NCBI RefSeq assembly: GCF_907165205.1
Contig: NC_058193.1
Location: forward strand, 23,573,521 to 23,637,520
Source of the DNA: Coccinella septempunctata
Taxonomy: Eukaryota > Arthropoda > Insecta > Coleoptera > Coccinellidae
Length of the DNA stretch: 64,000 bases
Direction of reading: 5' to 3'
In this document: positions 12,205 through 23,535 of the stretch, in pieces
How the letters are laid out: every line of letters starts with the position of its first letter
How positions within the stretch are numbered: the stretch's first letter is position 1
The notes under the pieces: model-generated
Told to the model about the DNA's origin: nothing
The model's input: the letters and a program-made list of their open reading frames with translations, nothing else
Database searches by the model: none
Position numbers and translations under genes: made by a program

Positions 12205-12475
12205 GCCCAATTCTTATGAAGCAACGGTGAGATATTATGGTTTGGAAGAAAATCATTTTCATGACCCCATTCCAACGCTTATGGAAAGATCCGCCACTGT
12301 TCCTTATGGCAAATATCCAGAATCCCTAATTATCATCATGAAAATGCAAACACCTGGTCCTTTCAAACTGTTGATCAATTTATATCAAAACCCAATAACC
12401 TCAGATCTCATGAAGTATTTTATTTATGGAAATTCATCATTAATTATTTCAAGAACTCACGAGTTCGTGTCTTAA
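12205..12475 (+). other. Unassigned 90-codon open frame after an acceptor-like site
   Basis: An ATTTGTAG acceptor-like site at 12204 opens a frame of about 90 codons to TAA 12475. It contains EENHFHDPIPTLMERSATVP and YGKYPESLIIIMKMQTPG. It looks somewhat protein-like but is in the wrong phase to follow the exon ending at 4353, and no family is recognised. It could be a decayed exon or chance. Confidence 0.15.
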
Positions 12476-12945
12476 CTGTGATCGGATGCTGATTAAAGTG
12501 TTCGAAAATACTTCAGCGAATTATTCGCATCCCTTCCAGAGTGCTCCTTGCAGAATAAATTCGGAACTCTTATGAATTCCGGCTGCCCAAGGCAATGCTT
12601 CGACAATTTGGAATGAGTTATGGGGCAAATGGGAAAACCAACGTCTGCCCGAATGTTAAATTTATATCCAAGTTCAGAATGGGGAACCTTCCTAAACGTC
12701 TATAACAGAAAATTTCATTATTCATTCCATCATAGGGTCGTAAAGAGGGATCTTTTGAAGGTGCCCCCAGCCAGCACTATTGAAAAATTGGTTAGGACTT
12801 TTTAACTTTCCTTTAGGAGAACCAATTAATGTCAAGAACTATAGAAATAGCTCTTTGTCGAGCATTTGTTCCTATATAGTCCGAGATCTGGCAACAAGAT
12901 TACAAAGTTCATCTGTTATTCTTGAACGAAATCAATTTTTTATAT

Positions 12946-13803
12946 ACAGGGTGTATTTGAAGATGAGGCTTCTTTCAACAGAGAGGTAGAACTGGTCAAA
13001 ATGAAGCGTTTCTCCAAAAATCACCTATACAAAATAACAAAGTTGAAAAAAAATGGAAATAATTAATGAAATAGATCCTAATACGACCCTAGACCGTTTG
13101 TTAGCTGAATTATCGCAAAGCAGGGGGAAACAACTGATTCGACCATGTGGCTTCGTTAAGGATATTGGCTCGTTCGATATTTACGTGGTAATGAAAATGG
13201 AAACTTAGGATTGTCGAATTGTTGTCTTTATTTTTTAGTAACTTGCATGACTTCATGAAGTGGCTCATTTCGATACCATTTGACATAAGGGACTTAGGAC
13301 ACAAATGTAAAAAAAATAATACTTCAAAATCTCACCAATAAAATTCTTCTAAATTATTCACGAATTTTTTCACAATGGGCATCACAATCTTCTTGTTTAA
13401 ACATTCCAACAATCGTCGAAAGAATAGGATGAAATGGAGAAACATCATAGCACTTTTTGAACATAATTCACATAAGCCTTTTGAAGAAACTGCCTCGATT
13501 TTCTATACTTTTTTTCACCCTTAATAGCACCATACAATAAGTATGATTCTCTCAAAAGGGATCTAATGCATCTAATCCGATGAACTTGGCACTGAACAAT
13601 TCATATGTTTATGTTTTGTTTCGTTTTTGCGATGCCGGAGTCACCCTCCACAGTCCCGTACTTGTAATTCAATGAAATTTGGTTGAACTTCTATGAATTG
13701 TATCTCAGCCATCTTGGATATTTCATACAGACAATTTTTGGTTGAACGACATATTTTGATGAGTTCTATCAAACAAAAGCCTCACCTTTGAAAACACCCT
13801 GTA
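12946..13803. mobile_element. MITE family B, copy 1
   Basis: Ends ACAGGGTGTATTTGAAGATG and, inverted, ACAGGGTGTTTTCAAAGGTG are flanked by TATA. The body matches 54993-55793 in opposite orientation: ACTGTG...CCCGTACTTG, CTAGACCGTTTGTTAGCTGA and CACAATGGGCAT-type blocks are shared. No transposase frame is visible, so it is non-autonomous; superfamily unknown (TA target favours Tc1/mariner-related). Confidence 0.75.
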
Positions 13804-14174
13804 TATAACAATGAATATTTTTAAGCCAAATAAAATCATAAATTGCGCAAATGGCGCAACCTCAGGTGTGAAACTGGCATCATTTCATAGAATTTCTTCG
13901 TTCATGTCGTACATATTCCATTCATTCATATAAGTACCTATCAAATTGAAGCTAATTTCTTCGATGAATTATGGTTAGGGTTTTTATCCGCAAAAGTTGC
14001 CGCAAATAGAGATTGCCAGCTCTTGACAGCTTTTTGTGTGATAGGTATCTTTGTTCGTCAACTAAAATCATATATTATACATTAACAGAACTTTTCCACT
14101 TTAGGAAAGTAAAATAAATTAAACCACGAAACGATGCATGCAAACTTTTTATTGATAGAAGTAAAAGGAAATGA

Positions 14175-14330
14175 AATGAATTCATACTTGGGTATTGCCT
14201 CCTCTAGCAGTTATGACGGCTTGCATACGATTCTTTATGGGCTTCATCTAATTTCTTCTTCTTGAGGAATCGTATACCATTCTACCTCTTGTGTAATTTT
14301 GATCTCGACGATGCTTGGTGATACTTTTGG
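14175..14330 (-). pseudogene. Tc1-like transposase C-terminal fragment
   Basis: On the minus strand EVEWYTIPQEEEIR is followed, after a frameshift, by MKPIKNRMQAVITARGGNTQ and a stop. The pattern E-W-x-x-I-P-Q then M-x-x-R-x-x-A-V-I-x-A-R-G-G-x-T-x is the Tc1-family C-terminus. Only the last ~45 codons remain. Confidence 0.65.
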
Positions 14331-14575
14331 AAGATAGCCGTGTCGAAAAAGTTGACCTTCGCAAATTTCGCAAAAAGATATCGCTCAGAAATTATTCAAG
14401 ACCGTACGATTGCACCGAGCTCCGTGAATGAAGAACAATGATGGAAGATTACGAGAATCTCCCTGAGATAGAAAAACAAAAAGAAATTTGAGGACCAAAT
14501 TTTGTTATGGTGTCCAATTTCGCCAATTTCTGAGGCAGAAGGTCAAATAATGTTTTGATCTGTTTACTAAGAACT

Positions 14576-15159
14576 CATCATCATCATTGTTGCATCCCGT
14601 TACCGGGAATAAATCTACAAAAAGACAAAAAAAATACTGTTTAATGCTAGTTGTTCCCAGTCATAATTGGCATTAACTGATTTTAGGGATTGATGTAGTA
14701 TATCCTTAAACCGATTATACTGGCCTCCTGGTTTCCAGGCTCCCTTTATGAATTCGCCATATAAAACAATTTTGGGGAGTCTTGCATCCTCAGAATGTGG
14801 CCGCTCCATCTGAGTTGGGCTCTCGTTACTTGAGTAACGAGAGTATAATTCTTGTACAACTCGAGCGTTGCAAGACTTCTGCATTCGAAACTTTGTGGAA
14901 CCATCTGATGTGCATTATTTGCCTTAGATGACGTTGTTGCGTTTGTTCAAGCTGTCCACTTCTAGCGGTGTTGTTGGTATGAAGGCTTCTAAACACTGAT
15001 AAGAATTTTTCGGGTATTCAAAGGCGTCCCATGATTTTTCATAGCGCTCTCTGATTCACCGAGTCGAAGGCCTTACTTAAATCGATGTAGGCTGTATAGA
15101 TCCTTGATTGTTGTTCACTGTCCTTCTCTTGCAGCTGTCACAGTGTAAAAATTAGGTTC
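14576..15159 (-). mobile_element. Non-LTR retrotransposon fragment 2, same family as 10200-12160
   Basis: It is flanked by the direct repeat ACTAAGAACT at 14566-14575 and 15160-15169, a retro-insertion target duplication. In element orientation (minus) it ends in ATGATGATGATG, the short-repeat tail typical of RTE-type LINEs. The frame GEFIKGAWKPGGQYNRFKDI with YDWEQLALNS continues the LRWxGHxLRM region seen in fragment 1. Sequence near 14985-15155 matches fragment 1 at 11900-12090, so a large internal part (around 14965) has been deleted. It is 5' truncated. Confidence 0.85.
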
Positions 15160-15458
15160 ACTAAGAACTGGTATGAAGCCAATAATCGCAAATTATAAAT
15201 AATGGCTTTTTATTTATAACATGAAGTTTGTTTTATAATAAGATTAGTTAAGATGGATCGTTCAAAAATTTTATAAAAATATAAAACCATTTTTATAAGA
15301 GTTATCAGCTACTGAAAATTTCCCCAAAACTTTCGGATTATACCTACATACGTTACTGATGTCTTTGTTCACAACTGAGTTTTCGATTCAATTATCACCG
15401 ATAAAGTTCCCCGATTCTGTTGCGACTTGATATAATTCAATACCACTTAATTTTCCAG

Positions 15459-16099
15459 GATCAGTGATACCAATCATCAACAAGGACCGTCGTCAGTCCC
15501 TTTCAGCTTTCGATCGGTCACCCTATTTCAGCCAACACAGGGCGTCGGTGTCAATAGAACGACCTATAGTCGCCCTCCAACACTACAAGAGTCGTCGGTC
15601 TTCCTGCTTCATAGAACGACCTGTTTTCAGCCACATCGGTGGACATCGTGCGAAAAACTACATGAGTTTCGAAACGGCGTCTCACAGCGATAGAAAAATG
15701 TCAATAAACATCGAGAGGCCTTCTTGTAGCTTTCATCATCAGCCAATAATAAACCTCGACAGTTCGAATTTCTCTTCGGCAAGCTCAACTTCATCCAAAC
15801 CCTTAGTTCTCATCGATTCGCCGCTGTTGAGAGAAACCATCACAGGCACATCGCTGCCAAAGCTTTCGAGAAGCTTCGAGCAGCCCCCAAAGAGAAAATC
15901 GAGACCTGAAAGGATGGCCAACAGTCTGGAGATGTCTGTCTTGAACTTCGAGAAGAAACCGATACAAGAGGAAGATAAATACGTTTCTGTTGATGAAACA
16001 CCATCGCCAGAAAGATCCAATTCTCCGATCTCCATTTATATCGAAGACACCAAAGTGACAGCACCTCTTCTGGAAGGCCTGAAGAGTTCTGACGTTTGA
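15459..16099 (+). CDS. Host gene, last coding exon (Ser-rich protein with three IERP motifs)
   Basis: Acceptor TTTTCCAG at 15458 opens the phase-1 frame SVIPIINKDRRQSLSAFDRS, running 213 codons to TGA 16097-16099. Three motif repeats are visible: RASVSIERPIVALQH, RSSCFIERPVFSH and KMSINIERPSCSFHH, that is S-x-x-I-E-R-P-x(3-5)-H. They are followed by Ser-rich linkers, PPKRKSRPERM (basic, possible nuclear signal or phospho-site cluster) and an acidic tail with SVDETPSPERSNSP. With the exon at 4143 the protein is 283 residues. No enzyme domain or membrane helix is seen; a disordered scaffold or regulatory phosphoprotein is the cautious reading. Codon use is less AT-biased than the surroundings, supporting real coding. 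Candidate poly-A signals: AATAAA at 17089 and 17636. Confidence 0.8.
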
Positions 16100-18040
16100 C
16101 TTTGGTCAACTGAATTTCTCGCTGAAAATCATCCGCGGTGTGTTTGAAGACAAATATTATTGCTCAGTACTCAGATGGCTAGTCAAAATTTTCTATTGAA
16201 ATTATCTATTGAGAAATGTTTGATACTGATATCATATTTTTGTACTCCTATGAATTCATTCCAAGACCCTAGGCTGCTACGTCCAAGAATCGAAATTTCT
16301 ATTTCATCTACATATTCGCAGTTTCAGAACCTTTTTGTTCGAGGTGCTCAAGACAACTATGGTCCTTTTATCGAAAAAGCTGAAATATTGTTCAAATAAC
16401 GAACACTTCGACTGAGATGTATTATTGTCTTTGTACTGCGGTAAAAAGACGAGTTTTCTTCAGGTGAACTACCTGAAATCATTGAATGATTAAACGTTCG
16501 GTTTAATTATCATTGTATATTCTGTTATCCATGGTAGGTGTCAGTATCAGTTTTTTTAACTCTTGTTGATTCCTACCAAATGTTCGGAATATTGTTTTTG
16601 TAACCTTCTATTTTTAAATTCAAGAAGAATTCTTCGCATTATATCTTGTAGAGCTTAGTGTCTCACAGTTATATCATCCGTAAAAAGCAAAAAATTTCAG
16701 AATCTGAGAAATACTTTATCAAAAAATTTGTATCTTATTTAAACAAATCATTTTATAAGCAAAAAAGAATGAAAACTTTATGCAAAAATTAACATTTAGT
16801 GTAAAAAAAAATCCTGTAACCACTCTGATGATCACACAGAACCTTTGTCAGTACTCAGAAATAATTTCTCCTCCAACAATTTCAAGAATCTCCATATTTC
16901 TTCCTAATTTCTTACACCTCTAGTTCAGTTAAGTGTGCATTTTGCAAATAAGGCAACGGTGTTTCTCTAATAGCTTTTGTTTTTGAGTTACAGCTATAAC
17001 ATGACTTTTAATCGAAAATCATATAATACATCATTTCAAAGTAATGAACCAAAATTTCACTTGTAATTTTTCAGTATTTTTTGGTCGTAATAAAATAACT
17101 GAGTAAGTATTTAAAAACTAAAGCCATTATTTTCGTGTTTGTAAGTCAGAGACATGCTCAATAGCAGAAAAAAACCAAAGAGAACAGCTGTATTAACTGT
17201 TGATATACCATCAACTCCGATTCGACAAGAGGGCAAAAGACTTTTATCGATAAATGGATAACATAGATTCGTCTTGAGTTACTTAAGAACACTCAAAATA
17301 TTTCAATTTCATGGAAATGAATAACAAATAACGATGACTTCATCTGAACGAATTTATATTTTGATAAAAGTAAATAAGAAAAATATAGAATGAGCTTTAG
17401 ACTTTTGTACTTTGATGTTGCCGTTTCAAGTTCTATCAATTCTCACAGTTTATATGAAAGACATTGGTAGTTTATTGTTAAATGTTACTTTCTTTTTGTT
17501 TTTCATCTCACAATCATTAATTTGAAATGTTCAAAGAATTATTGTATATGAATTTGAAGCGATTTCAAATCAGAGAAGTTATTTGAATCAATTATTTATA
17601 TGAATGTAAATGATTCCATATTTCATCCAACGAAAAATAAAACATAAGAATTGATTCATTTCAAAATTCCAACAAATCAGAAAAAGTGGACATTGAAGAT
17701 TGAATTTCAATTTTATATGTAGGTAGAATGTGGAGTATGTTTTTAAAAATATTAGGTTGTGCTATAATACAACATCATTCGTAAATCAAGCCTCATCACT
17801 CATCTCATCTCATCTGTCAATTATTTATATGACAGTTTTTCAACAACGAGATCGTACTTTGTAGAATTTTTCAGAATGAGTGCCAATTATACTATAAAAA
17901 GGGGAACAAATGTGACCGATATCACATATTGTATTATTCTCGGTTATTGTAATTCAATGTAGACTCAATATTTGATGTATAGATTTATTGATTTCCGTTT
18001 CACTCGAAACTATTTATTATGAGGCCTTCTTCAGATATTT
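16100..18040 (+). other. Probable 3' UTR and downstream sequence
   Basis: AT-rich sequence after the stop of the host gene with no recognised frame. AATAAA occurs at 17089-17094 and about 17636-17641. Around 17995-18037 the minus strand reads CTGAAGAAGGCCTC and then GAGTGAAACG, a motif pair often left by Penelope-like 3' ends. Confidence 0.4.
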
Positions 18041-18048
18041 CACATATA

Positions 18049-18666
18049 CATAGTGAGTGAAAAGTAAGGAACCAAATTCATAACTGTGGTATTCAGTATT
18101 ATGTCAAAAAGGCTCGAACACGTCAATTTTTATTTTTATTAACTTTTCATGTATAATGAACCCCCTATGAGGGGTGGGGATAGTTGAGTTCTTTTGTAAA
18201 TGACAAATTTTGTGCTAGTAGTGGAATGATATTTTGTTGCTGGGTGTTCTATGATTGAAATCAAATTTAGATTGATATTTTTGAAATGCCTTCGCAAACA
18301 TACTTCTCCCTTTTTCGTAGGGTATAGTAATTGATGCAAAATGAAGCAACGTATCAATTACAACTTCATTATAATTCATATAATTGTGATTTTATTTCAG
18401 ATAATTCATCTATAAGCATTCTTAGGGCAAGGATGTTTTCGATAACACTCAAAAACATCAATCGCTCTTTTAGTGTATGACATTTACATATATAAACCTC
18501 ATATTAAAAAGAGGTAGATGAAAAACTACATTTTCAGCAACAAAGAGTCAATCTGTATTGAACACAAAAAGTTCGGGTTGTCATTAAATCTAACGTAACC
18601 ATCCTCCACTCTTTGAAGCGGCTCCATGACAAATTTCTCAATAAAAGATACTTTTTACTCACTATG
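18049..18666. mobile_element. MITE family C, copy 1
   Basis: CATAGTGAGTGAAAAGTA at the left matches the inverted right end CATAGTGAGTAAAAAGTA. TA flanks both ends (18047-18048, 18667-18668). Internal blocks such as ATTTCAGATAATTCATC and AGTGTATRNNNTTNA are shared with 34131-34950. There is no coding frame of note. Confidence 0.75.
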
Positions 18667-19043
18667 TAGACAAAGGTTATTATATGTCGAGCTACCTACT
18701 TATATTTATAAATAAGGGGACACCGTACGTCCATTATTAGACCAATATTATCAATAAAACATATTATCTTGGGTGATAGTTAGCACTACATAGATTATAT
18801 AATCGTGAAAGTGAATGGAACCAAAAAAATAGAATTTTAAAGCTTTTATTGCAGTTGACATTGGAATTATATAGAGAATTTATCATTCAACTGTTCTTGG
18901 AATTATAAACAATAAAATATTATCTACATATTCGAGTTTTTTTGATATCCCATGAGAAGATGTAGGTAAAGTGAAGATTCCCAAAATATCGAAATGATCG
19001 GCTTTCAGATGGTCCATCTCGGTGTTGCAAACGTGTTGACCTA

Positions 19044-19104
19044 TTAATCTGACACTAATCAGATAGGGTTAATCTGACACTAATCAGATAGGGTTAATCT
19101 GACA
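19044..19104. repeat. 25-bp tandem repeat, 2.4 copies
   Basis: The unit TTAATCTGACACTAATCAGA plus TAGGG is repeated exactly at 19044-19068 and 19069-19093, with a partial third copy to 19104. TCTGA/TCAGA inside each unit is itself inverted. Confidence 0.85.
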
Positions 19105-19383
19105 GTTTGAAGATGATAAAAATGCTTTTTTTTAATATCTCCTTTCCTGTTCCTTTAATCGTCTTTGTATTCATTATGAAAATTGATAGAATTCTATACA
19201 ACTTTTGTCTGGAGCAATTTTGCGAGGAGCTTAGCCATACATGCGAAAGGGCAAGGTCAATGTAGAATCCCAGTCTAATGTACAGTCATGGCCATATATC
19301 TCAAAAACGTTTGAACGTAGAAAACATTGATTCTGACGAACAAAATGAAATAGTGTCCTAAATTATTACAAGCAAAAAAACAA

Positions 19384-20320
19384 TCAATTTGCACCTAAAT
19401 AGTCTTCTAAACAATATGGCTCTAGCTCTACTGAAAATTTCTTGGTTCTACCTTTGAACTGTTTCTGATTACTGATTATTTTAAGATCATAAGGTAATTT
19501 ATTGAAGATCCTACCACACATATAGGATGGATTTTTTTCAGAAAGAGACAAACGATGATATGGAAAGTTAAAATTTGCTGTTCTAGTATTATAGGTCGAA
19601 TTTGTGTTATTTTTTAAGAACTCAGTTTTATGTTTATACAAATACATTAGACATTCATGGAAATACAGCTCTCATAGCATAGCATATATACTTTGTTCAA
19701 CTTATTCAATAGATCTTCTATATGGTTTGTCCATTGTAGAAACTCATCTATGAAAACCCCCAGAAATTTGGTAAATGTTGATGTTTCCACCTTGTCCTCA
19801 CCCAAATCGAGCTTGTCCTCTTTCAATCTGTTGGAAAAACCATAATGTCGTTTCGTGATAGCCATTGCTTGAGTTTTTTGGTACACAACTTCGCATTTCA
19901 GCTGCAGTTTATCTATATTACGTTCCGCTATTAAATAATTGGAATCATCCACAAAATTCGTCGACTCGATATCTTCGATCGAATCTGCTATTTCACACAT
20001 ATCATTTATAATTACTAGAAACAACAGCACTCCTAGGATGCTGGCCTGTGGTACTCTAAATTCGTTCATGAGCCAAGTTGAAGAATATGTTTGGTGATAA
20101 GCGGTAATTCTCACACATTGGGAGTGATCATATAAATACGACACATTCCATATTTTCTGACCTTTTCAATGAGAAAATCTTTATTTGGGCAGTCAAATGC
20201 CTTAGATAGATCGATGAATAATCCTGAGACCAACATTCCTTCTTCCAAGAACTTCAAAATATTATTAGTGAATTGAAATATAGCAGTTTGGGTGGACCGA
20301 TTTTTCAAAAATCTTGCAGC
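19384..20320 (-). mobile_element. Non-LTR retrotransposon fragment 3 (Jockey/CR1-like RT), broken
   Basis: Minus-strand frames, in order, are KNRSTQTAIFQFTN, MLVSGLFIDLSKAFDC (RT box with catalytic D), FRVPQASILGVLLFLVIIND (SGxPQGSxLGPLLF-type box) and STNFVDDSNYLI (FADD box changed to FVDD). LGVFIDEFLQWTNHIEDL and a C-terminal NTRTANFNFPYHRLSLSEKN...GRIFNKLP segment follow. Three frames are needed, so it is frameshifted, and the endonuclease half is missing. It belongs to a different LINE group from the fragments at 10200-15159. Confidence 0.8.
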
Positions 20321-20517
20321 TGCTCAGGAAACACCCCAAGCCTCAGAGAGTTATTCACAATATGACACAATACTGAAGAGATAGCATCAACACCCAATTT
20401 TAACTGGAATTTCGTCAATTCCAGAACTTTACTTGTTTTTCAGTTTCTTCATTGTATACTGGTGTAGCTAGGGAAGGGAGGCTTGGGGGTTGCATTTTCG
20501 CCGTTACCAACAATTCA

Positions 20518-20658
20518 TGGAAACCGGTCCTGGATAGTGGATACTCACGAGGTAACGGCCAAGGCCCCTAAGGATGTTGTCTGTTTTATCAACACCATTG
20601 ACGGCCTCCTTGGGTTCCTATGAATGAGTAGGGTAGAGAACGAAAGATCTAATAATAA
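20518..20658 (+). mobile_element. Short retro-insertion with 13-bp TSD
   Basis: The perfect direct repeat TACCAACAATTCA occurs at 20505-20517 and 20659-20671. The 141 bp between ends in CTAATAATAA, a LINE-like 3' repeat tail, and is GC-richer than its surroundings. It is either a 5'-truncated LINE end or a SINE. The host sequence around it (CTGGTGTAGCTAGGG near 20458, inverted CAGTGGCGCAGCCAAG near 20712) looks like the ends of a hAT-type MITE, less certain. Confidence 0.75.
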
Positions 20659-20699
20659 TACCAACAATTCAAAATTCTATATAGTATAAATAAAATCTT

Positions 20700-21240
20700 G
20701 GCTGCGCCACTGACCCTGTATTGTAACCTAAGAGAAACTCCCACGCTATGGAACGCCGACGCGTACAATTTTCCGTCGCGATGCTTCGACGACAGCGACA
20801 GAGCAATTCCGTCTCGACGAACATGCTATCGAGTTCATGAATCTCCATACGAAAAACTCAATCCGCCTAATTGAGTCTGTATGATGTAATGAAAATGGTG
20901 GTTGACATGTCACTGGCTCTTTTTAATCCTGTTAAACCATCGATTGGGTTGCCCTAATAACGCTGTTAGGTAGCTCAAGGCTGATGGCGATTCATTTTTC
21001 CCGACCGGGATTCAACAGTCTCGAATTTAGCTCGGAAAGGTTAGCATTGGAAAAGTTCCTCGCAAGTTTCCTCGGGTTTATCTGTACTGTTAATTATATG
21101 CATAAAGAATGTGCTACAGTCATCCATCAAAGGTGAGTTACGCGATTTCGGTTTAGCGGCTCATTTAAAATGCTTTGAGGTTAAGTGAAAAAACTTGGTG
21201 GTAAAAGGCGACAGTTTAGGGGGATATAAAGTATTTCGAA
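20700..21240. other. Less AT-rich patch, function unknown
   Basis: Clearly richer in G+C and CpG (for example CGCCGACGCGTACAATTTTC, CGTCGCGATGCTTCGACGAC) than the flanks. No frame or splice pair is convincing. It could be a promoter/first-exon region or a transposon piece. Confidence 0.2.
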
Positions 21241-21969
21241 AAAGTGCGTCATTTTTTGTAATCGCTTAGAATTCAAGCCAAAAAAAGAAGTCGAGTTTAA
21301 TTCTAACATACAGACATCATGTACGTTTTTGTCGTTAGTGAGGAAATATCATAATTCACTTGTAATGGTAGATAATACTCATAATCATTGAAATGAGTGG
21401 GAATTAGTCATTACAGGAAAAGTAAATACTATAGTTTCTACCATTTGGATGGAAATTGTTGTGAAATTGGTGGATATAGCAAGTGACATTTACGCTGCAA
21501 AAGTTTTGTCCTTGAAGTTAGCGTCCACTATTTCGAAAATGCAGATAATTTTTTTGCATTCGTTAGTATCTAGTTACTATTCGTAACAACAAAATTTTTG
21601 TTTGTACCTCAAAGATAAAGGTAAAAAAACACCGCATTTCACTGGGTGCTAACCATTGTCTGATTTTTCGCGAAATATAAAGTACAGTTGGAAAGCCAAT
21701 CGTTAGTAACTATTTGTAACAGAAAAATTTCTGTTTGTAACCTATTGTATAATGGGAAAATAATAACCTCAATATGCGACATCAATGTTCAAAATTTCAA
21801 AATCAATGGATTATTTTAATACAAAATGAAAGCAAAATTTTTTGTGAATGAAAGAAATGAAATGTTATTGCAGCTAGAATTACTTTCCTGGGAAAATTTT
21901 CAGAATATAAATATTTAGATTAAAAATCACATTTGTGTTCCTAGATGAAATTGATGTAACGTCGTCCAC
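21241..21969. other. AT-rich stretch, nothing recognised
   Basis: No frame, terminus or RNA motif stood out. A short imperfect direct repeat of a TTCGTAACA...AAATTTTTGTTTGTA block occurs near 21580 and 21710. Confidence 0.3.
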
Positions 21970-22350
21970 TATAAGGATAACCAATATTAACTCTTTTCAA
22001 GCATCTGCATGTTATGTGTCTCTAATTTGATATTATCATAGCAAAAGTAAATAAACTCGAATACTGATCTCCTGTACTACTCATTTATTATCCATGCAAA
22101 TAAGGTGTTCCTTCAATTATTTATTGAAGGGTGAATTGTATTCATCATATATTTCAGAATTGATATTTTCCGATATAATTCACCTTGTGATTAAATACGT
22201 TATAAGGTACCGAGGCTTTTACGAAGAACGGACAACATAGCGCTGATTTAAAAACAAAAATGTTGACAAGCGTCATAACTCCATATTTGTGTACTATAAA
22301 GTGTGGAATGTGTCAAATTTCCAGCCGACTGCTTTAACAAAAGTGAATGG
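21970..22350 (+). repeat. Dispersed repeat family R1, copy 2
   Basis: Diverged copy of 1-310 in the same orientation: TCCATGCAAATAA, CGAAGAACGGACAACATAGC, GACAAGCGTCATAACTCCA and AGCCGACTGCT follow in the same order. Small deletions separate it from copies 1 and 3. Confidence 0.75.
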
Positions 22351-22867
22351 AGTTGGTTAGATAGTTGGAATATCTAATTTATCAATACGTGAGTACATAT
22401 TTCATTGATGAACTTGGAAAAATTGGATTCTTCTCAAAATTGGTTAATCTTCTTTCTATGTATAATTTTTTGTTATAAAATCACACTAGATGAAAAACCA
22501 AACGCGTAATGTTATTATGAAACTCCGGTGTAAATAGGGTGGGCAATATTGGTGATAGGCAGGTACCTACCTGACTACAACTTTTCAATTCAATTTTTCG
22601 AATTTCACAGATACTTTTTAATTTTTGAACATCAAATTACTAGAAAACTGAACATTATGAGAGAAAATATGAAGAATACTTTTATTTTACAAAAAAATCA
22701 AATATTCGTTAGATAACGTCCAACTTACCCACAAGAGTTGGGAGATGTGGGTGCTATCTTGTCATCTTGTGTTCGATTCACATCGATTCATTGAATAATT
22801 GAAAAACCGGAATTCATCTCGTTGGATAAAAACGTTTGATTTTCTACAACCTGTATATTTTAAACCA

Positions 22868-22932
22868 AGCTTTCTTTTGACCTCAAGAATCTACTGTTGA
22901 AATATTTCTACGAGTCAAAAACTCGCCCTGTA
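22868..22932. repeat. MITE family F fragment (right end only)
   Basis: TTTGACCTCAAGAATCTACT, GTTGAAATATTT and ACGAGTCAAAAACTCGCCCT match the right end of the family at 51340-51470, 54850-54903 and 56215-56264. The left part is absent. Confidence 0.7.
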
Positions 22933-23316
22933 TTTATTCTTTCGAATGTCAGCAATACATTTTTAATTATTATACAATATAGCATATATATGAGTTTTAA
23001 CAGAGCTTAGGGAAAAACCTTAATAAAAAAACCTGTCCCCCGTGAGTAGTGTAGTGATGACAAATCTGTTAACAGAATAGGCTTTCAATACTGAAGGGCT
23101 TCTTTTCCATTGACATACAAATTTCTCTATCCTCCCCCTATCTCGTTATATCTGAAACAAAAAACCAGAGCAGAAAACGACAAAGGAAAAGTAAATAATA
23201 CAGCCCTCCTAAAAACTGATTCGAAGACGTGATGAGATGAGATGAGAAAGAATAATTAATAATAAGTACATAACTTATTGTTCTCCAATCGCACTGAGAA
23301 AAATATCATCTCTGTG

Positions 23317-23530
23317 TCAAAAATCTTCTGTTGATTTTGGTGGAGGATCACCCTCGTCGTTAGAAATGCCTTCAGTACTCAAACTAATAAAAGCCAAATA
23401 TTGCTTTTGACTGGGAGGGTCTATCGACCAAGTCCAGTCTTCCAAGTGATGATTCTTCTGTTCTTCAGTTGTTCGAGGAACACTACAGGACCCTTTTATT
23501 GGAGAATCATCTTCCATAGATATACCAGTG
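23317..23530 (-). pseudogene. Unrecognised coding fragment, inverted partner of 25455-25560
   Basis: The minus-strand frame contains DSPIKGSCSVPRTTEEQKNH, HLEDWTWSIDPPSQKQ and a C-terminus EGDPPPKSTEDF before TGA. The same protein segment (SRTTEEQKNHHLED, WSKNPPGQKQ) is encoded on the + strand at 25470-25540. Agreement at the protein level in two copies suggests former coding sequence, perhaps an exon or a transposon protein, but no family is recognised. The upstream border abuts the truncated end of mariner C. Confidence 0.4.
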
Positions 23531-23535
23531 GTTCT

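Larger units (their letters stand above)
4354..15458 (+). other. Intron of the host gene (11.1 kb), loaded with transposons
   Basis: Donor CAG|GTAATA at 4353/4354 and acceptor TTTTCCAG|GA at 15458/15459 share phase 1. Inside are mariner A and B, a non-LTR element carrying a hAT insertion, MITE family B, a Tc1 scrap and a second non-LTR copy. Remaining gaps (5739-7829, 9480-10200, 12480-12945, 13810-14170, 15170-15455) are AT-rich with no recognised gene. Confidence 0.6.

Noticed and set aside
15739..16109. Two minus-strand frames of ~90-98 codons
   Set aside because: Antisense shadows of the host gene's last exon.
19044..19104. Possible CRISPR-like array
   Set aside because: Units are contiguous with no spacers, only 2.4 copies, in a eukaryotic context.
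20700..21240. CpG-rich patch as a promoter
   Set aside because: No TATA/initiator plus exon combination could be tied to it; listed only as an unexplained patch.
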